Shown here piece by piece: positions 44,264 to 53,233 of a stretch of DNA of 56,481 bases; the first letter of the stretch is position 1; every line of letters starts with the position of its first letter. The notes under the pieces were generated by a model that saw only the letters and a list, made by a program, of their open reading frames with translations, was not told where the DNA came from and did no database searches. Source of the DNA: Luminiphilus sp. (GTDB lineage: Bacteria; Pseudomonadota; Gammaproteobacteria; Pseudomonadales; Halieaceae); NCBI GenBank assembly GCA_029253085.1, contig JAQXAF010000148.1:1-56481 (forward strand). Reading direction: 5' to 3'. The position numbers and the translations under genes are program-made.

Positions 44264-45511
44264 ATGGTAATAACGCGACTACTCAAGTACTCGCTGGCTT
44301 TGTTTGCCATCTCGCCTTTGATTAACGTGGGGCCCGTCAATGTCACCGCGCTATTACTCCTTCTCGCCAGTGCCCTGCAGCTGTCCACCCAACCACAACA
44401 GTTTTCTGTGTTCTGGAGGCAATACTGGGTTTTCATGCTGACGATGGTGGCCCTGACGAGTGCATTTCTGCTATCAAACCTGCTCAACAACAACCCAAGC
44501 ACCTTGGACGCAACTTTTGCACAGAGCCGGTGGTTTCTGCTGCTCGCGGTTGCATCACCTGCCGTTGTTTGCAATCTCAACACCAGAGACTGGGGCGACC
44601 TTGGTTATTTTTCCGCATCGATAGCACTTTTGTTGACTGCAGTTTATCTTGTCGATGCATTCACCTACCTGACACTTGGGTCCAATTTTATACTTGACCT
44701 CATCGATGCGCAGCGCGGTGACCCACTCCGACCTTCTTGGGTTTTCAACCCTCATCCGTTTTCTAGAACGTTACTTGCCGCCATGCTGCTGTTGCTCGGG
44801 TGTATCCTCGTATCCAACCGTCGAGCATTGCGCGCCATATGCTGTTTTGGAGTCCTTGGCCTTGGAGCTTTACTGGTTCTAGGCGCCGTGCGAACCGCAT
44901 TCATTGCGGTCGCCGTACTGGCCTGCTTGGGCGTATTTTTTTACCGAGATAAGAAACTGTTGAGCAGTTTGAGCGTGGGCCTGCTTCTCAGCGCTCTGGG
45001 GCTCTGGTTTAGGAGCCAACTCTTTCCACTTGCCCAGACAGATAAAAGCCTTGGACTCCGTGAAGCACTCTTTGAACAGGGCGTAGATACTTTTTTGGCT
45101 GCCCCTTGGTTTGGTGGTGGCTATCAGGCGGCTCGAGCCATTAGCTGGCCCTCTGAACTACAAAAATTCACTGGCGCTCAAACCCTGGAAACCACCAACA
45201 CCCATGTGCAGTGGCTGGAAATGTTAGTCAGCTACGGACTGCTAGGCGGCCTACTTTTTACAGCGCTTTGGCTGCTAAGCGGGTGGCTGGTGTTCAGGGT
45301 ATCTTCTCAGTGCAGCGGCACTCGAAAACTTGCTGGGGTTCTGCTCTTCCTTAATTGGACCAGCCTAACAATCGCAAGCTTCACCACAGTTTACCGTGAG
45401 TCAGAGTGGGCGCTTTGGCTCCTAACGCTGCTCGCATCACTGAGCCTGATTGAGCAGCAAAAAAAATCGAATGACGAAACGCACACCACGAGCGGCGCCG
45501 CTGGCCTTTAG
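44264..45511 (+). CDS. O-antigen ligase-like polytopic membrane protein
   Basis: The 415-residue protein has about ten hydrophobic segments, a large periplasmic-type loop near residues 255-315 (TFLAAPWFGGGYQAARAI and TNTHVQWLEMLVSYGLLGG), and the GxG/NxHxxxLE-like pattern of the O-antigen ligase/polymerase (Wzy_C) family. It would act in the inner membrane in cell-surface polysaccharide assembly. AAGGG lies 8 bases before the ATG. It has no evident link to the catabolic genes and may mark a module boundary. Exact role is unclear because this family is highly divergent. Confidence 0.78.
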   Translation: MVITRLLKYSLALFAISPLINVGPVNVTALLLLLASALQLSTQPQQFSVFWRQYWVFMLTMVALTSAFLLSNLLNNNPSTLDATFAQSRWFLLLAVASPAVVCNLNTRDWGDLGYFSASIALLLTAVYLVDAFTYLTLGSNFILDLIDAQRGDPLRPSWVFNPHPFSRTLLAAMLLLLGCILVSNRRALRAICCFGVLGLGALLVLGAVRTAFIAVAVLACLGVFFYRDKKLLSSLSVGLLLSALGLWFRSQLFPLAQTDKSLGLREALFEQGVDTFLAAPWFGGGYQAARAISWPSELQKFTGAQTLETTNTHVQWLEMLVSYGLLGGLLFTALWLLSGWLVFRVSSQCSGTRKLAGVLLFLNWTSLTIASFTTVYRESEWALWLLTLLASLSLIEQQKKSNDETHTTSGAAGL

Positions 45512-45587
45512 GGCCGTTCAGCACGCTGCGAAAGCTCAATCAGAACAAAGGCGGCTCTTAGACCCATCAGCGTCGCCAATGCCTACC

Positions 45588-45623
45588 GTTACCGACGCCG
45601 TTACCGACGCCGCTACCGACACC
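45588..45623. repeat. Three tandem copies of a 12-base unit
   Basis: GTTACCGACGCC occurs twice exactly and once with two changes, in the 192-base gap between the convergent O-antigen-ligase-like and SDR genes. It could be a slipped-strand repeat; no function is visible. Confidence 0.6.
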
Positions 45624-45703
45624 CCCTCACTAAGGTTAAAGGCAACTGAAAGTGCTTCGTGCGCCCGCAGAGCTGCCCCATGGTGGTCTGCTAAAGCGCC
45701 AGC

Positions 45704-46540
45704 CTACAACCCACTCTTTCCCGCCTCGCGGAGAATGGGCTGGTACTCGGCAAAGTTAGGATCCCCGGGCTTCGACCCCGTCGTGAGCCCCGCATCAATT
45801 GCAATGGTTTGACCATTCACATAACCCGACTCCTCTGATGCCAGCCAAAGCACGGCATTGGCGACATCCTCAGGCATGCCCGCGCGCCCCGGAAGCGGTG
45901 ATAATTCCGCAAAGGTAGGGAGAGCTTGTTCAACGCCATCAGGATCACCCACAGTGGCCGCTGCCGCCAATGGTGTGGCTATGAGCCCCGGCGCCAAACA
46001 ATTGACCCGCACACCAAAAGCACAAGCCTCTGCTGCTAAGTTTTTCGTGAGGCCTACTACGGCATGTTTAGCCGCCGCATAGGCATGAGGCCCAAGCCCG
46101 CCCATCACGCCCGCTGTGCTGCTCATACTGACAATCGATCCGCGGCCAGCACGTTTCATGTGACCCGAGGCGTGCTTCATGCCATAAAAAACGCCGTTTA
46201 AAAGAATGTCTAAGGTGAATTTCCACTCGTCAGTGGGCGTGGTGTCCATGGGGCCAATAGCTCCCACAATGCCCGCATTATTAAACATCACATCAATGCG
46301 CCCGTGAGTCGTAATGGCCGCCTCAACCAAACCTTTCACGTCCTCCTCTCGAGTGACATCGCAGCGCAAACCGATCGCTCGGCCATTGAGCGATTCGACA
46401 AAAGCGGCTAAGCGATCTTCTTGGATATCGCCCAGTACGACTTGGGCACCATGGGCAACTAATTTTTCTGCCGTCGCCGCGCCAATGCCACTAGCACCGC
46501 CAGTGATGACAGCCACCTGACCTTCCAGTCGTCTTTCCAT
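45704..46540 (-). CDS. SDR-family oxidoreductase
   Basis: The 278-residue protein has TGGASGIG, NNAG, SMSSTAG, YAAAK, and VNGQTIAIDAGLTTG, a canonical SDR with a C-terminal extension (KPGDPNFAEYQPILREAG). GGAG lies 8 bases before the ATG. It follows the SnoaL-like gene by 35 bases and is the last gene of the TonB receptor/SnoaL/SDR run, so it may process an imported substrate. Confidence 0.88.
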   Translation of the reverse strand: MERRLEGQVAVITGGASGIGAATAEKLVAHGAQVVLGDIQEDRLAAFVESLNGRAIGLRCDVTREEDVKGLVEAAITTHGRIDVMFNNAGIVGAIGPMDTTPTDEWKFTLDILLNGVFYGMKHASGHMKRAGRGSIVSMSSTAGVMGGLGPHAYAAAKHAVVGLTKNLAAEACAFGVRVNCLAPGLIATPLAAAATVGDPDGVEQALPTFAELSPLPGRAGMPEDVANAVLWLASEESGYVNGQTIAIDAGLTTGSKPGDPNFAEYQPILREAGKSGL

Positions 46541-46575
46541 TTACTGCACTCCTAAATCTTGGCAGTCATCGCTGA

Positions 46576-47160
46576 CTACACTGAGGGTAGTTGATAGACA
46601 AAGTCATCTGGAAAACGCTGACCCACAACACTGGCATGTAGGGCAGACATGCCCCGTGCCGAGGGTGGGTCAAGACGCATCCAATCGGTCATGCCGGTAC
46701 GGTGGATAATTTTCCAACAACCATGACGCAGCTCAAATTTATCGAGATATCGACCTCCGACAAAAAAATCCATTTCGGTATCAAAAGCATCAGGCCCTGC
46801 TAGAGGGTCACCCGCCCCACGCATCTTGTGAAACGCCGTGAAATACGTCTCGACGTGGGCCGTCGTGTCGCCCGTCAGCTCGATCAGCGTATTCCCCAAC
46901 TGATGGTGTGTTCGCGCATGGGTCTTCAAAACTGCCATCGCGTAGCGCACAAAATCCCCGGGGTCGTCGTCAGTAGCCAATCTATCCGGAGCCGAAGACG
47001 GCCCCTGATAGAAGTGGTTATGCGCTGACTCAGGATGAAATAGTGTCCTCAACAGCGCCTCATCTAGGCGGTCAATGGCCCGTGCGTAACGGACCACCAC
47101 CTCGAGAATTTCCTGCTTCGCCAATAACTGGGAAAGAGCGTCGCTCACGACCTCACTCAC
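46576..47160 (-). CDS. SnoaL-like / NTF2-fold protein
   Basis: The 194-residue protein has LLAKQEILEVVVRYARAIDR, LFHPESAHNHFYQG, THHQLGNTLIEL, and GCWKIIHRTGMTDW, typical of larger SnoaL-like proteins. I place the start at a GTG (47160) that overlaps the end of the TonB receptor gene by 8 bases; the open frame extends upstream but only inside the receptor. The start is uncertain within about 12 bases. The overlap suggests translational coupling with the receptor. Function unknown. Confidence 0.75.
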   Translation of the reverse strand: MSEVVSDALSQLLAKQEILEVVVRYARAIDRLDEALLRTLFHPESAHNHFYQGPSSAPDRLATDDDPGDFVRYAMAVLKTHARTHHQLGNTLIELTGDTTAHVETYFTAFHKMRGAGDPLAGPDAFDTEMDFFVGGRYLDKFELRHGCWKIIHRTGMTDWMRLDPPSARGMSALHASVVGQRFPDDFVYQLPSV

Positions 47161-49381
47161 CAAAGTTCCAGACGATTTCGGCGCCAATGGTTCTTGGTGG
47201 GCGAGTTGCTGCATATGACCATAGACCTGCCACATCGTAACCGTGGGTATAACCGTCCTCATCTGAGAGATTGCGTCCAAACACGCTCAAGCGAAGATCG
47301 TTAATTTCCCAGTTAACCGACGCATCGAGCAGATGCTGACCATCATTCTTGAGCTCAGGCGCATTTGTCACGTTAACGTAATGCTCGCCTAAGTAATGGT
47401 AGGCTCCGCGAACCCAGATACGACCACTCGCCGTTGGCCACTCGTAGGTCGCATCGACGGTGCCGGTTAAGTCGGGTGCACGACGAAACTCAAGGTAGCT
47501 AAAGTCGACCTCTTGACCGCTTTGTAAATCGGTATAACCGAAGCTGTCATATTCGGTATCGAGATAACCCACGTTGGCTCGCAATGTCAGACCTTCACCA
47601 ATGATCGCCTGGGCTTCCAGCTCTACACCCCAAATCTCAGCTTCCGACGCATTGGTAACAACCGTCTTTTGCCCCGTACCGGTATCGGAAGGCAGCTGTA
47701 ACTCTTCCTGCTTATCATCGTAAACCATGTAGAACACAGCACCGTTAAATCGCAGCCGATTGTCAGAACTCTGATGCTTAAAACCGAGTTCGAAGTTATT
47801 AACCGTCTCTGGATCGTATGGTTGTGTCGCCTCCTCCGGTGAGTTGACCCGGCCGTTGAATCCACCCGACCGGTAACCCGACGAGTAAGTCGCATAGGTC
47901 ATCAGACTATCACTCAGCTCATAACGCAGGCTCGCACGTGGCGTAAACTCACTCCAAGATTCGTCAGCACTCGCCGTTACGTTGCCCGTTTGCTGAGTGC
48001 TCTTTTCGTCTTTCGTGTAACGCCCGCCAAAGTTCAACGTCAAAGCGTCAGTAATGCGCCAGTCGACATCCGCGAAAAGGGCTTGAGACTCGCTGTCTTG
48101 TTGCGTTTTCTGCAAGATATCGAGAATAGTGCCGGGAACGACAAAGCCCACCCAAGAACGTAACGGAATCTCATACTCAGAGTCCCAGAGATAAGCACCG
48201 ACCACAGCGTTAACGGCACCGCCGTTATCCCACCCCAACCGAAGCTCGTGGGACTTTTGCTCGTAGGTCGCTGGGCGAGTCGTTCCATACAAAAAGTCAG
48301 GCGTACCATCCCAGTTAGAAATGATCGTCTCGTCAGATTCGTAGCTGCCAAAAACATAATCGACGCTGATAGCGTCGGTTGCCTGCCAGCGCGCTTCAAT
48401 GATGTGCGTATCAGCATCGAATGTGGCCGCCATCTCGGATTCTACGGCCTGCCCAGGGGTAGAAAAAGCAATAATCTGATCGCCCGGATCGGGTGGAATG
48501 AAACCCACATTGGCGGTTTTGCGTCGATCACCCGTGATGGTTGAATCTACGCTGGGAGAGCAATAACCATAACCTGAGCAGAAAACGTGACGTGCCTGAC
48601 CGGTATTCAGCAGCGGTGGCGTGTCTTGGTCGGTTTCCTCAAACTGCCCCGTGTATTCGAGCTCGAGATTATCCGTAGGTGTCCAAAGAATGTTTGCACC
48701 AAATGATTGGTAATCATTGCGGCCGACATCGCGGCCGATTTCATCATTGTCGTAGTAGCCTTTACTCTGGTCGCGCTTCGCCGCAGACAACTTCACACCG
48801 ACGTTTTCACCCAGGCCAAAGTTAAAAATACCATCCATGTAATATGTATCGTACTCCTCGTAGCCTGCGCGAATCTTGCCGCCCAATTCTCCAGTGGGCT
48901 TGCTGCGAGTGATATTGATGATGCCGCCAATCGTATTGCGGCCAAACAGCGTGCCTTGTGGGCCCCTGAGCACTTCCATGCTTTCTATGTCGATGCTGCG
49001 CAGTAAACTACCGGCATTTGAACCGATAAACATGCCATCAACAATCACACCAACAGCGGGGTCAAAGTTTTTCTCAACATCGGCAACACCCACACCGCGG
49101 ATAAAGATTGCAGCAACCCCACCGGGCCCTTGAGCGGTATCATCAATGACAATGTTGGGTGAAATATTGGCAAGATCTGTTATGTCTCTAGCGAACTGCC
49201 CTTCAATTTCAGACTTGGTCAGTGCGCTCACAGAAAAGCCAACATCCTGTAAGTTCTCAGAGCGCTTTCGAGCTGTAACGACCACCTCTTCGAGGGCCAT
49301 TTCCTGCGCTTTTAATTCTACCGTTGCCGTTGCTGAAACAATGCCAGCGAGTACTGCAATTGCTAAGGGATGCTTTTTCAT
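47153..49381 (-). CDS. TonB-dependent outer-membrane receptor
   Basis: The 742-residue protein has a signal peptide (MKKHPLAIAVLAGIVSATAT), a TonB-box-like EEVVVTARKR, a plug domain with GVIVDGMFIG and MEVLRGPQGTLFGRNTIGG, and a long beta-barrel ending in an aromatic-rich strand (IVWNF). It imports a bulky ligand across the outer membrane. GGAG lies 7 bases before the ATG. The overlapping SnoaL-like gene and the SDR downstream suggest uptake of an organic catabolic substrate rather than iron, but this is inference. Confidence 0.92.
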   Translation of the reverse strand: MKKHPLAIAVLAGIVSATATVELKAQEMALEEVVVTARKRSENLQDVGFSVSALTKSEIEGQFARDITDLANISPNIVIDDTAQGPGGVAAIFIRGVGVADVEKNFDPAVGVIVDGMFIGSNAGSLLRSIDIESMEVLRGPQGTLFGRNTIGGIINITRSKPTGELGGKIRAGYEEYDTYYMDGIFNFGLGENVGVKLSAAKRDQSKGYYDNDEIGRDVGRNDYQSFGANILWTPTDNLELEYTGQFEETDQDTPPLLNTGQARHVFCSGYGYCSPSVDSTITGDRRKTANVGFIPPDPGDQIIAFSTPGQAVESEMAATFDADTHIIEARWQATDAISVDYVFGSYESDETIISNWDGTPDFLYGTTRPATYEQKSHELRLGWDNGGAVNAVVGAYLWDSEYEIPLRSWVGFVVPGTILDILQKTQQDSESQALFADVDWRITDALTLNFGGRYTKDEKSTQQTGNVTASADESWSEFTPRASLRYELSDSLMTYATYSSGYRSGGFNGRVNSPEEATQPYDPETVNNFELGFKHQSSDNRLRFNGAVFYMVYDDKQEELQLPSDTGTGQKTVVTNASEAEIWGVELEAQAIIGEGLTLRANVGYLDTEYDSFGYTDLQSGQEVDFSYLEFRRAPDLTGTVDATYEWPTASGRIWVRGAYHYLGEHYVNVTNAPELKNDGQHLLDASVNWEINDLRLSVFGRNLSDEDGYTHGYDVAGLWSYAATRPPRTIGAEIVWNFGE

Positions 49382-49487
49382 GTCGTTGCTCCGGTGATAA
49401 TTTTATTTATAGATTATAGTTTTCGTGTGATCTTGGTCTTTTAGCCTGCTTAAAAATAATGCCCCCGTAAGTCAGTGGGCGCTGTCT

Positions 49488-49955
49488 TTATTCTGGTTTG
49501 CTGAGTGTGTCTCCCTCAAAACTATTGAAATAATGGATGACAACATCGCGCCGGCGGATCTTCCAAACACCCTGACGACGCTCCACCTGATCGGTATACG
49601 TGGCTCCCACAAACGTCGCATCAGCACTACCCGCTAATAGGCCGGTACAGTCCACGTCGCAGCATGCTGTCGCGTGATCGGGATCAGAGAATTCCACGAC
49701 TTGATTGGAGGTAATGTGTTGACTCATATCCCACGCTGGCCATAGCACATCGTGAAGTGCACTCAGAATACCGCCATGCCCAGCGAAATCACCGAAGGGC
49801 GGGCCGATAGCCCAAACGCAGTCTTCCCACCATATACTCAGAAAGCGCGCTTCATCGCGTTTATCAAAACCGTGGCAGTAGAGTGAGGCGAGGTCCTCAA
49901 TCGCTTGACGGCTTTCTAACCGGTCAATCTTTGACTGCAATTCGTCAATATCCAC
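49488..49955 (-). CDS. SnoaL-like / NTF2-fold protein
   Basis: The 155-residue protein has LESRQAIEDLASLYCHGFDK, WWEDCVWAIGPPFGDFAGHG, and WKIRRRDVVIHYF, a SnoaL-like domain. I chose the GTG at 49955 because GAGGGGG lies 8 bases upstream; the longer open frame has no such site. It lies about 190 bases downstream of the F420 operon and 106 bases upstream of the TonB receptor. It could belong to either transcript. Function unknown. Confidence 0.78.
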   Translation of the reverse strand: MDIDELQSKIDRLESRQAIEDLASLYCHGFDKRDEARFLSIWWEDCVWAIGPPFGDFAGHGGILSALHDVLWPAWDMSQHITSNQVVEFSDPDHATACCDVDCTGLLAGSADATFVGATYTDQVERRQGVWKIRRRDVVIHYFNSFEGDTLSKPE

Positions 49956-50141
49956 TGCGATGGCCCCCTCATGTCTGACCCAGCACACGTCTGCCACATT
50001 CTCTTTGTAGCATGATGCTTCTAGCACCCTGCTTCCTAACAGCTTGGCGGTATTTTTATTTGGCCGCCGCCGCGTTGAGCGGCTTGTTTGTCACTAGCAA
50101 GCTAAAAAAAAGCGAGACTGTCGTCAACCCCTCTTTAGCCT

Positions 50142-52514
50142 TCAGGCCAGCTTTTTTTCTGCTTTTATTTTTGCCACCGGCTGTTCAAGGGGCAAAATCT
50201 GCAAAATCTCTGGCTGCATTTGCGCTTTTCGCTCATCGGGAGGCGATCCATAAAGTGTTGTTCGCTGTAACGGCAAGCGATCCGCCTCAAGGATTGCTGA
50301 TTGCATGGCCGCTGGCGACCAGCACTGACCATGGCCCGCCCCGGCAGCACGAGAAATACTTTCATTCATAAGGCAGCCGCCGAGGTCATTTACGCCGAGC
50401 TCCAGACAATGCAGAGCCTCTGTTGGTCCCAGCTTTGTCCAGGAGGCCTGAATATTCTGAATGACATCACCAAGAACTATTCGCGCGATGGCATGCATAC
50501 CCCGCGACTCCTCCCTCGTGGGCCCCGGTCGAGCCTGCCCTCGACGATAAAGGGGCGCCTCCCGAGCCACGAAAGGCAGTGGTACAAATTCTGTAAAGCC
50601 CCCTGTTTGAAGTTGTAACTGACGTACCGCTAACAAATGCGTCGCCCAATGCTCTGCATGGTCTACATGCCCGAACATAATTGTTGCTGTGGAGCGCAGC
50701 CCGACCCGGTGTGCGGCCGCCATAGTATCCAACCACTGGCGGGCACTGAGCTTGTCAGGGCAAATTTTCGCGCGCACCTGATCGTCTAATATTTCCGCCG
50801 CGGTCCCGGGAACGGTATCTAATCCAGCTTTCATCAAAATCCGCAGGTAATCATCAATACCCAGCCCAAGCGTCTGAGCCCCATGGTGCAATTCGAGGGG
50901 GGAAAAGGCATGCACATGTAAACCAGGCTCAGCAGCTTTCACCGCCTCTACGATTGTGCGGTACGTATTGCCGTCGTACCCAGGATGAATTCCTCCCTGC
51001 AAGCAAACCTCCGTGGCCCCCAGGTCCCAGGCCTCAGAAGCTCGGCGGGCTAACTCGTGGCCCGTTATATCGTAAGGGCGCTCTCGCCCCTCTGACTTAG
51101 GAAGTCCTTTTGAAAACGCGCAGAACGCGCAGCTGTATTTACACACATTAGTATAGTTAATATTACGATTAACGACGAAAGTAACTGTCTCCCCTACCTG
51201 CTCCGAACGCAGCTCATTTGCGCACTCATAAACCGCTTCTCGATCTATATCAACGGTCTGAAACAGACGAACAACATCACCGTGCTCCAAAGCTTCACCG
51301 CGGCGTCGGCGACCGAGTAGTTTCAGAATCTCACGATCCTGAGTCAGCAGAACAGGACTCATCGAGACCGATTGGGAACCTAATTCAGGCTCGCCGGGGC
51401 GCCATTTATCCGAGCGTACTCGCCCCTCAGAATCTGTGACCTCTAAACATCGAGGACGTATGCGGTCGTCTAGCCAGCTGGGGTCATTGAGATATTTAGC
51501 ATAAACCGGCAACCGCGCCTTCAATATTTTTCCTGCCGCCTCCGTGGCCGCTGACAGTCGGATAATTTCCGGCCAAGGTGCCTCGGGATTGACGTGATCG
51601 GGAGTTACAGGTGAAACACCACCCCAATCGTTTAACCCTGAGTCCGCGAGCTCTTGAAGGTCTTTCGGAGACAAATTGGGAGGAACTTGAATGCTGATAT
51701 CAGCTGGCAAAATCAATCGAGCAGCCGCAATTGTCCAAAGCAATTCCTGTATCGAGACATCGGGCCAACTTGCCATTCGAGTCCCGCTTTTGGCACGGAA
51801 ATTTTGAATAATAACTTCTTGAATGTGTCCATACTGGGCATGCAACCGCGCAATACTTTTTAAATCACTAATGCGCTGAGTGCGGTTCTCACCGATGCCC
51901 AAAAGCAGCCCCGTCGTAGTGGGTATTTTTAGGCGCCCCGCGCGAGCAAGTGTTGCCAGCCGTCGCCAGGGATTTTTATCGGGGGAGCCAAAGTGCGCAC
52001 CATCCCGCGCCAGCAGCGCGGGTGAACCCGACTCAAGCATCAAGCCAAAAGACCCCATGACTGGGCGTAACTGTGCTAACTCAGTACGAGAGAGTGTCCC
52101 CGCGTTCACGTGTGGAATTAACGTTGTCTCTTTGATGATGAGTTTACAAGCAGCAACGACATACTCAACCGTACTTGAGTAACCGTTTTCCTTCAGCCAC
52201 TCCCGAGCCGCCTTATAACGGAGCTCAGGTTTTTCACCGAGCGTGAGTAACGCCTCAGTGCACCCTGCAGCTTGCCCTTCCCGGGCCACCGCCAAAACCT
52301 CATCAAGGGTCATATAAGCCGCTTTCAGCCGACTCGGAGGCTGCGCAAACGTGCAGTAATGACAAACATCGCGGCAGAGTTGCGTGAGTGGTATGAACAC
52401 TTTGGGGCTGTAGGTAATCACTCGACCAAAACTGTCATCGCGCAGTTCCCGCGCATGACTGATCATGGCGGCAAGCTCTGTCGTTGCCTCAACGGACACA
52501 GCTCTATCCCACAC
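50142..52514 (-). CDS. fbiC: FO synthase, fused CofG/CofH (FbiC-type)
   Basis: The 790-residue protein joins two radical-SAM domains in the actinobacterial FbiC order. The N-terminal CofG-like half has Cys47, Cys51 and Cys54 (LCRDVCHYCTF), and the C-terminal CofH-like half has Cys458, Cys462 and Cys465 (VCKYSCAFCAFSKG). It makes the deazaflavin FO, the F420 chromophore, from tyrosine and a flavin-pathway intermediate. I place the start at a GTG (52514) with AAGGGA upstream, 17 bases after the cofC stop; further upstream frame lies within cofC. It is the last gene of the F420 operon. In many bacteria the two halves are separate genes. Confidence 0.93.
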   Translation of the reverse strand: MWDRAVSVEATTELAAMISHARELRDDSFGRVITYSPKVFIPLTQLCRDVCHYCTFAQPPSRLKAAYMTLDEVLAVAREGQAAGCTEALLTLGEKPELRYKAAREWLKENGYSSTVEYVVAACKLIIKETTLIPHVNAGTLSRTELAQLRPVMGSFGLMLESGSPALLARDGAHFGSPDKNPWRRLATLARAGRLKIPTTTGLLLGIGENRTQRISDLKSIARLHAQYGHIQEVIIQNFRAKSGTRMASWPDVSIQELLWTIAAARLILPADISIQVPPNLSPKDLQELADSGLNDWGGVSPVTPDHVNPEAPWPEIIRLSAATEAAGKILKARLPVYAKYLNDPSWLDDRIRPRCLEVTDSEGRVRSDKWRPGEPELGSQSVSMSPVLLTQDREILKLLGRRRRGEALEHGDVVRLFQTVDIDREAVYECANELRSEQVGETVTFVVNRNINYTNVCKYSCAFCAFSKGLPKSEGRERPYDITGHELARRASEAWDLGATEVCLQGGIHPGYDGNTYRTIVEAVKAAEPGLHVHAFSPLELHHGAQTLGLGIDDYLRILMKAGLDTVPGTAAEILDDQVRAKICPDKLSARQWLDTMAAAHRVGLRSTATIMFGHVDHAEHWATHLLAVRQLQLQTGGFTEFVPLPFVAREAPLYRRGQARPGPTREESRGMHAIARIVLGDVIQNIQASWTKLGPTEALHCLELGVNDLGGCLMNESISRAAGAGHGQCWSPAAMQSAILEADRLPLQRTTLYGSPPDERKAQMQPEILQILPLEQPVAKIKAEKKLA

Positions 52515-52531
52515 CCGACTTTCCCTTGGCC

Positions 52532-53233
52532 TCAACACGATATGTTCGCATTTTGCTGAGTAGCGACGGGAGCTTGTATCCGCCACATCACGCCTGAACT
52601 GCGTGCCGCTAACACCCATTTTTGTGTTGCTGGACCTAAAGACATCGCCGCATTTCGGCCCCACAACAGCGCATGCAATCCAGCCGGCGTATCTACATCA
52701 AAGGACAAGCCGGGCCTTTCCAGAACGACACGACGGTCGCTGCAAATGTTGCGCCTATATTCTCGAAAGCTGTTACCACCAAAACGAAAGACTGGTATGT
52801 CATCAGCGCTGAACGCCACAGCATTGGTCCCGACATTTTGATCATCGGGACAAATCACCGTCTTGCCTTTATCAAAAGCGGTGCTTAACGCCTCCAAGTC
52901 CGCAGCAGCTAGCCCCGGCAAATCACCAAATACAACAATAATCCGTTCGCCAAAAAGCCTATCGATACCCGCAGCGAGGATCTCGTTAAGACCAACACCG
53001 CCACACTCGTCCTCTCGGATAACTTGCAATTTTGACGCCGCAGGCAGCATAGGTGGCCAACCAGGCCCCTGAAGAATAGTGAGTGAACGGCAATCAGACC
53101 AAGCGAGCAATGTTACGACCACATCTTGTACCATCGCCAACATCAAGTCGCTACGCTGACTATTAGTCAGCACATCAGCAAGGCGGCTCTTAGCCTTGGG
53201 CAACGCCTTCAGGGGCAACACTACGTCAAACAA
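52532..53233 (-). CDS. cofC: CofC/FbiD-type phospholactate (or PEP/3-phosphoglycerate) guanylyltransferase
   Basis: The 233-residue protein has the nucleotidyltransferase motifs LPLKALPKAKSRL, FGDLP, GTNAVAF, FRFGGNSF and DVDTPAGL, all typical of CofC. It attaches GMP to a 3-carbon phosphoacid for transfer to FO. Known homologues differ in using 2-phospholactate, phosphoenolpyruvate or 3-phosphoglycerate, and the sequence does not settle which applies here. It overlaps the cofD end by 8 bases. The C-terminal 40 residues extend past the usual fold and look less conserved. Confidence 0.92.
   Translation of the reverse strand: MFDVVLPLKALPKAKSRLADVLTNSQRSDLMLAMVQDVVVTLLAWSDCRSLTILQGPGWPPMLPAASKLQVIREDECGGVGLNEILAAGIDRLFGERIIVVFGDLPGLAAADLEALSTAFDKGKTVICPDDQNVGTNAVAFSADDIPVFRFGGNSFREYRRNICSDRRVVLERPGLSFDVDTPAGLHALLWGRNAAMSLGPATQKWVLAARSSGVMWRIQAPVATQQNANISC

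Noticed and set aside
45450-45812. 120-codon plus-strand frame after the O-antigen-ligase-like gene
   Set aside because: It overlaps the end of that gene and the 3' end of the convergent SDR, is low-complexity, and arises partly from a 12-base tandem repeat.
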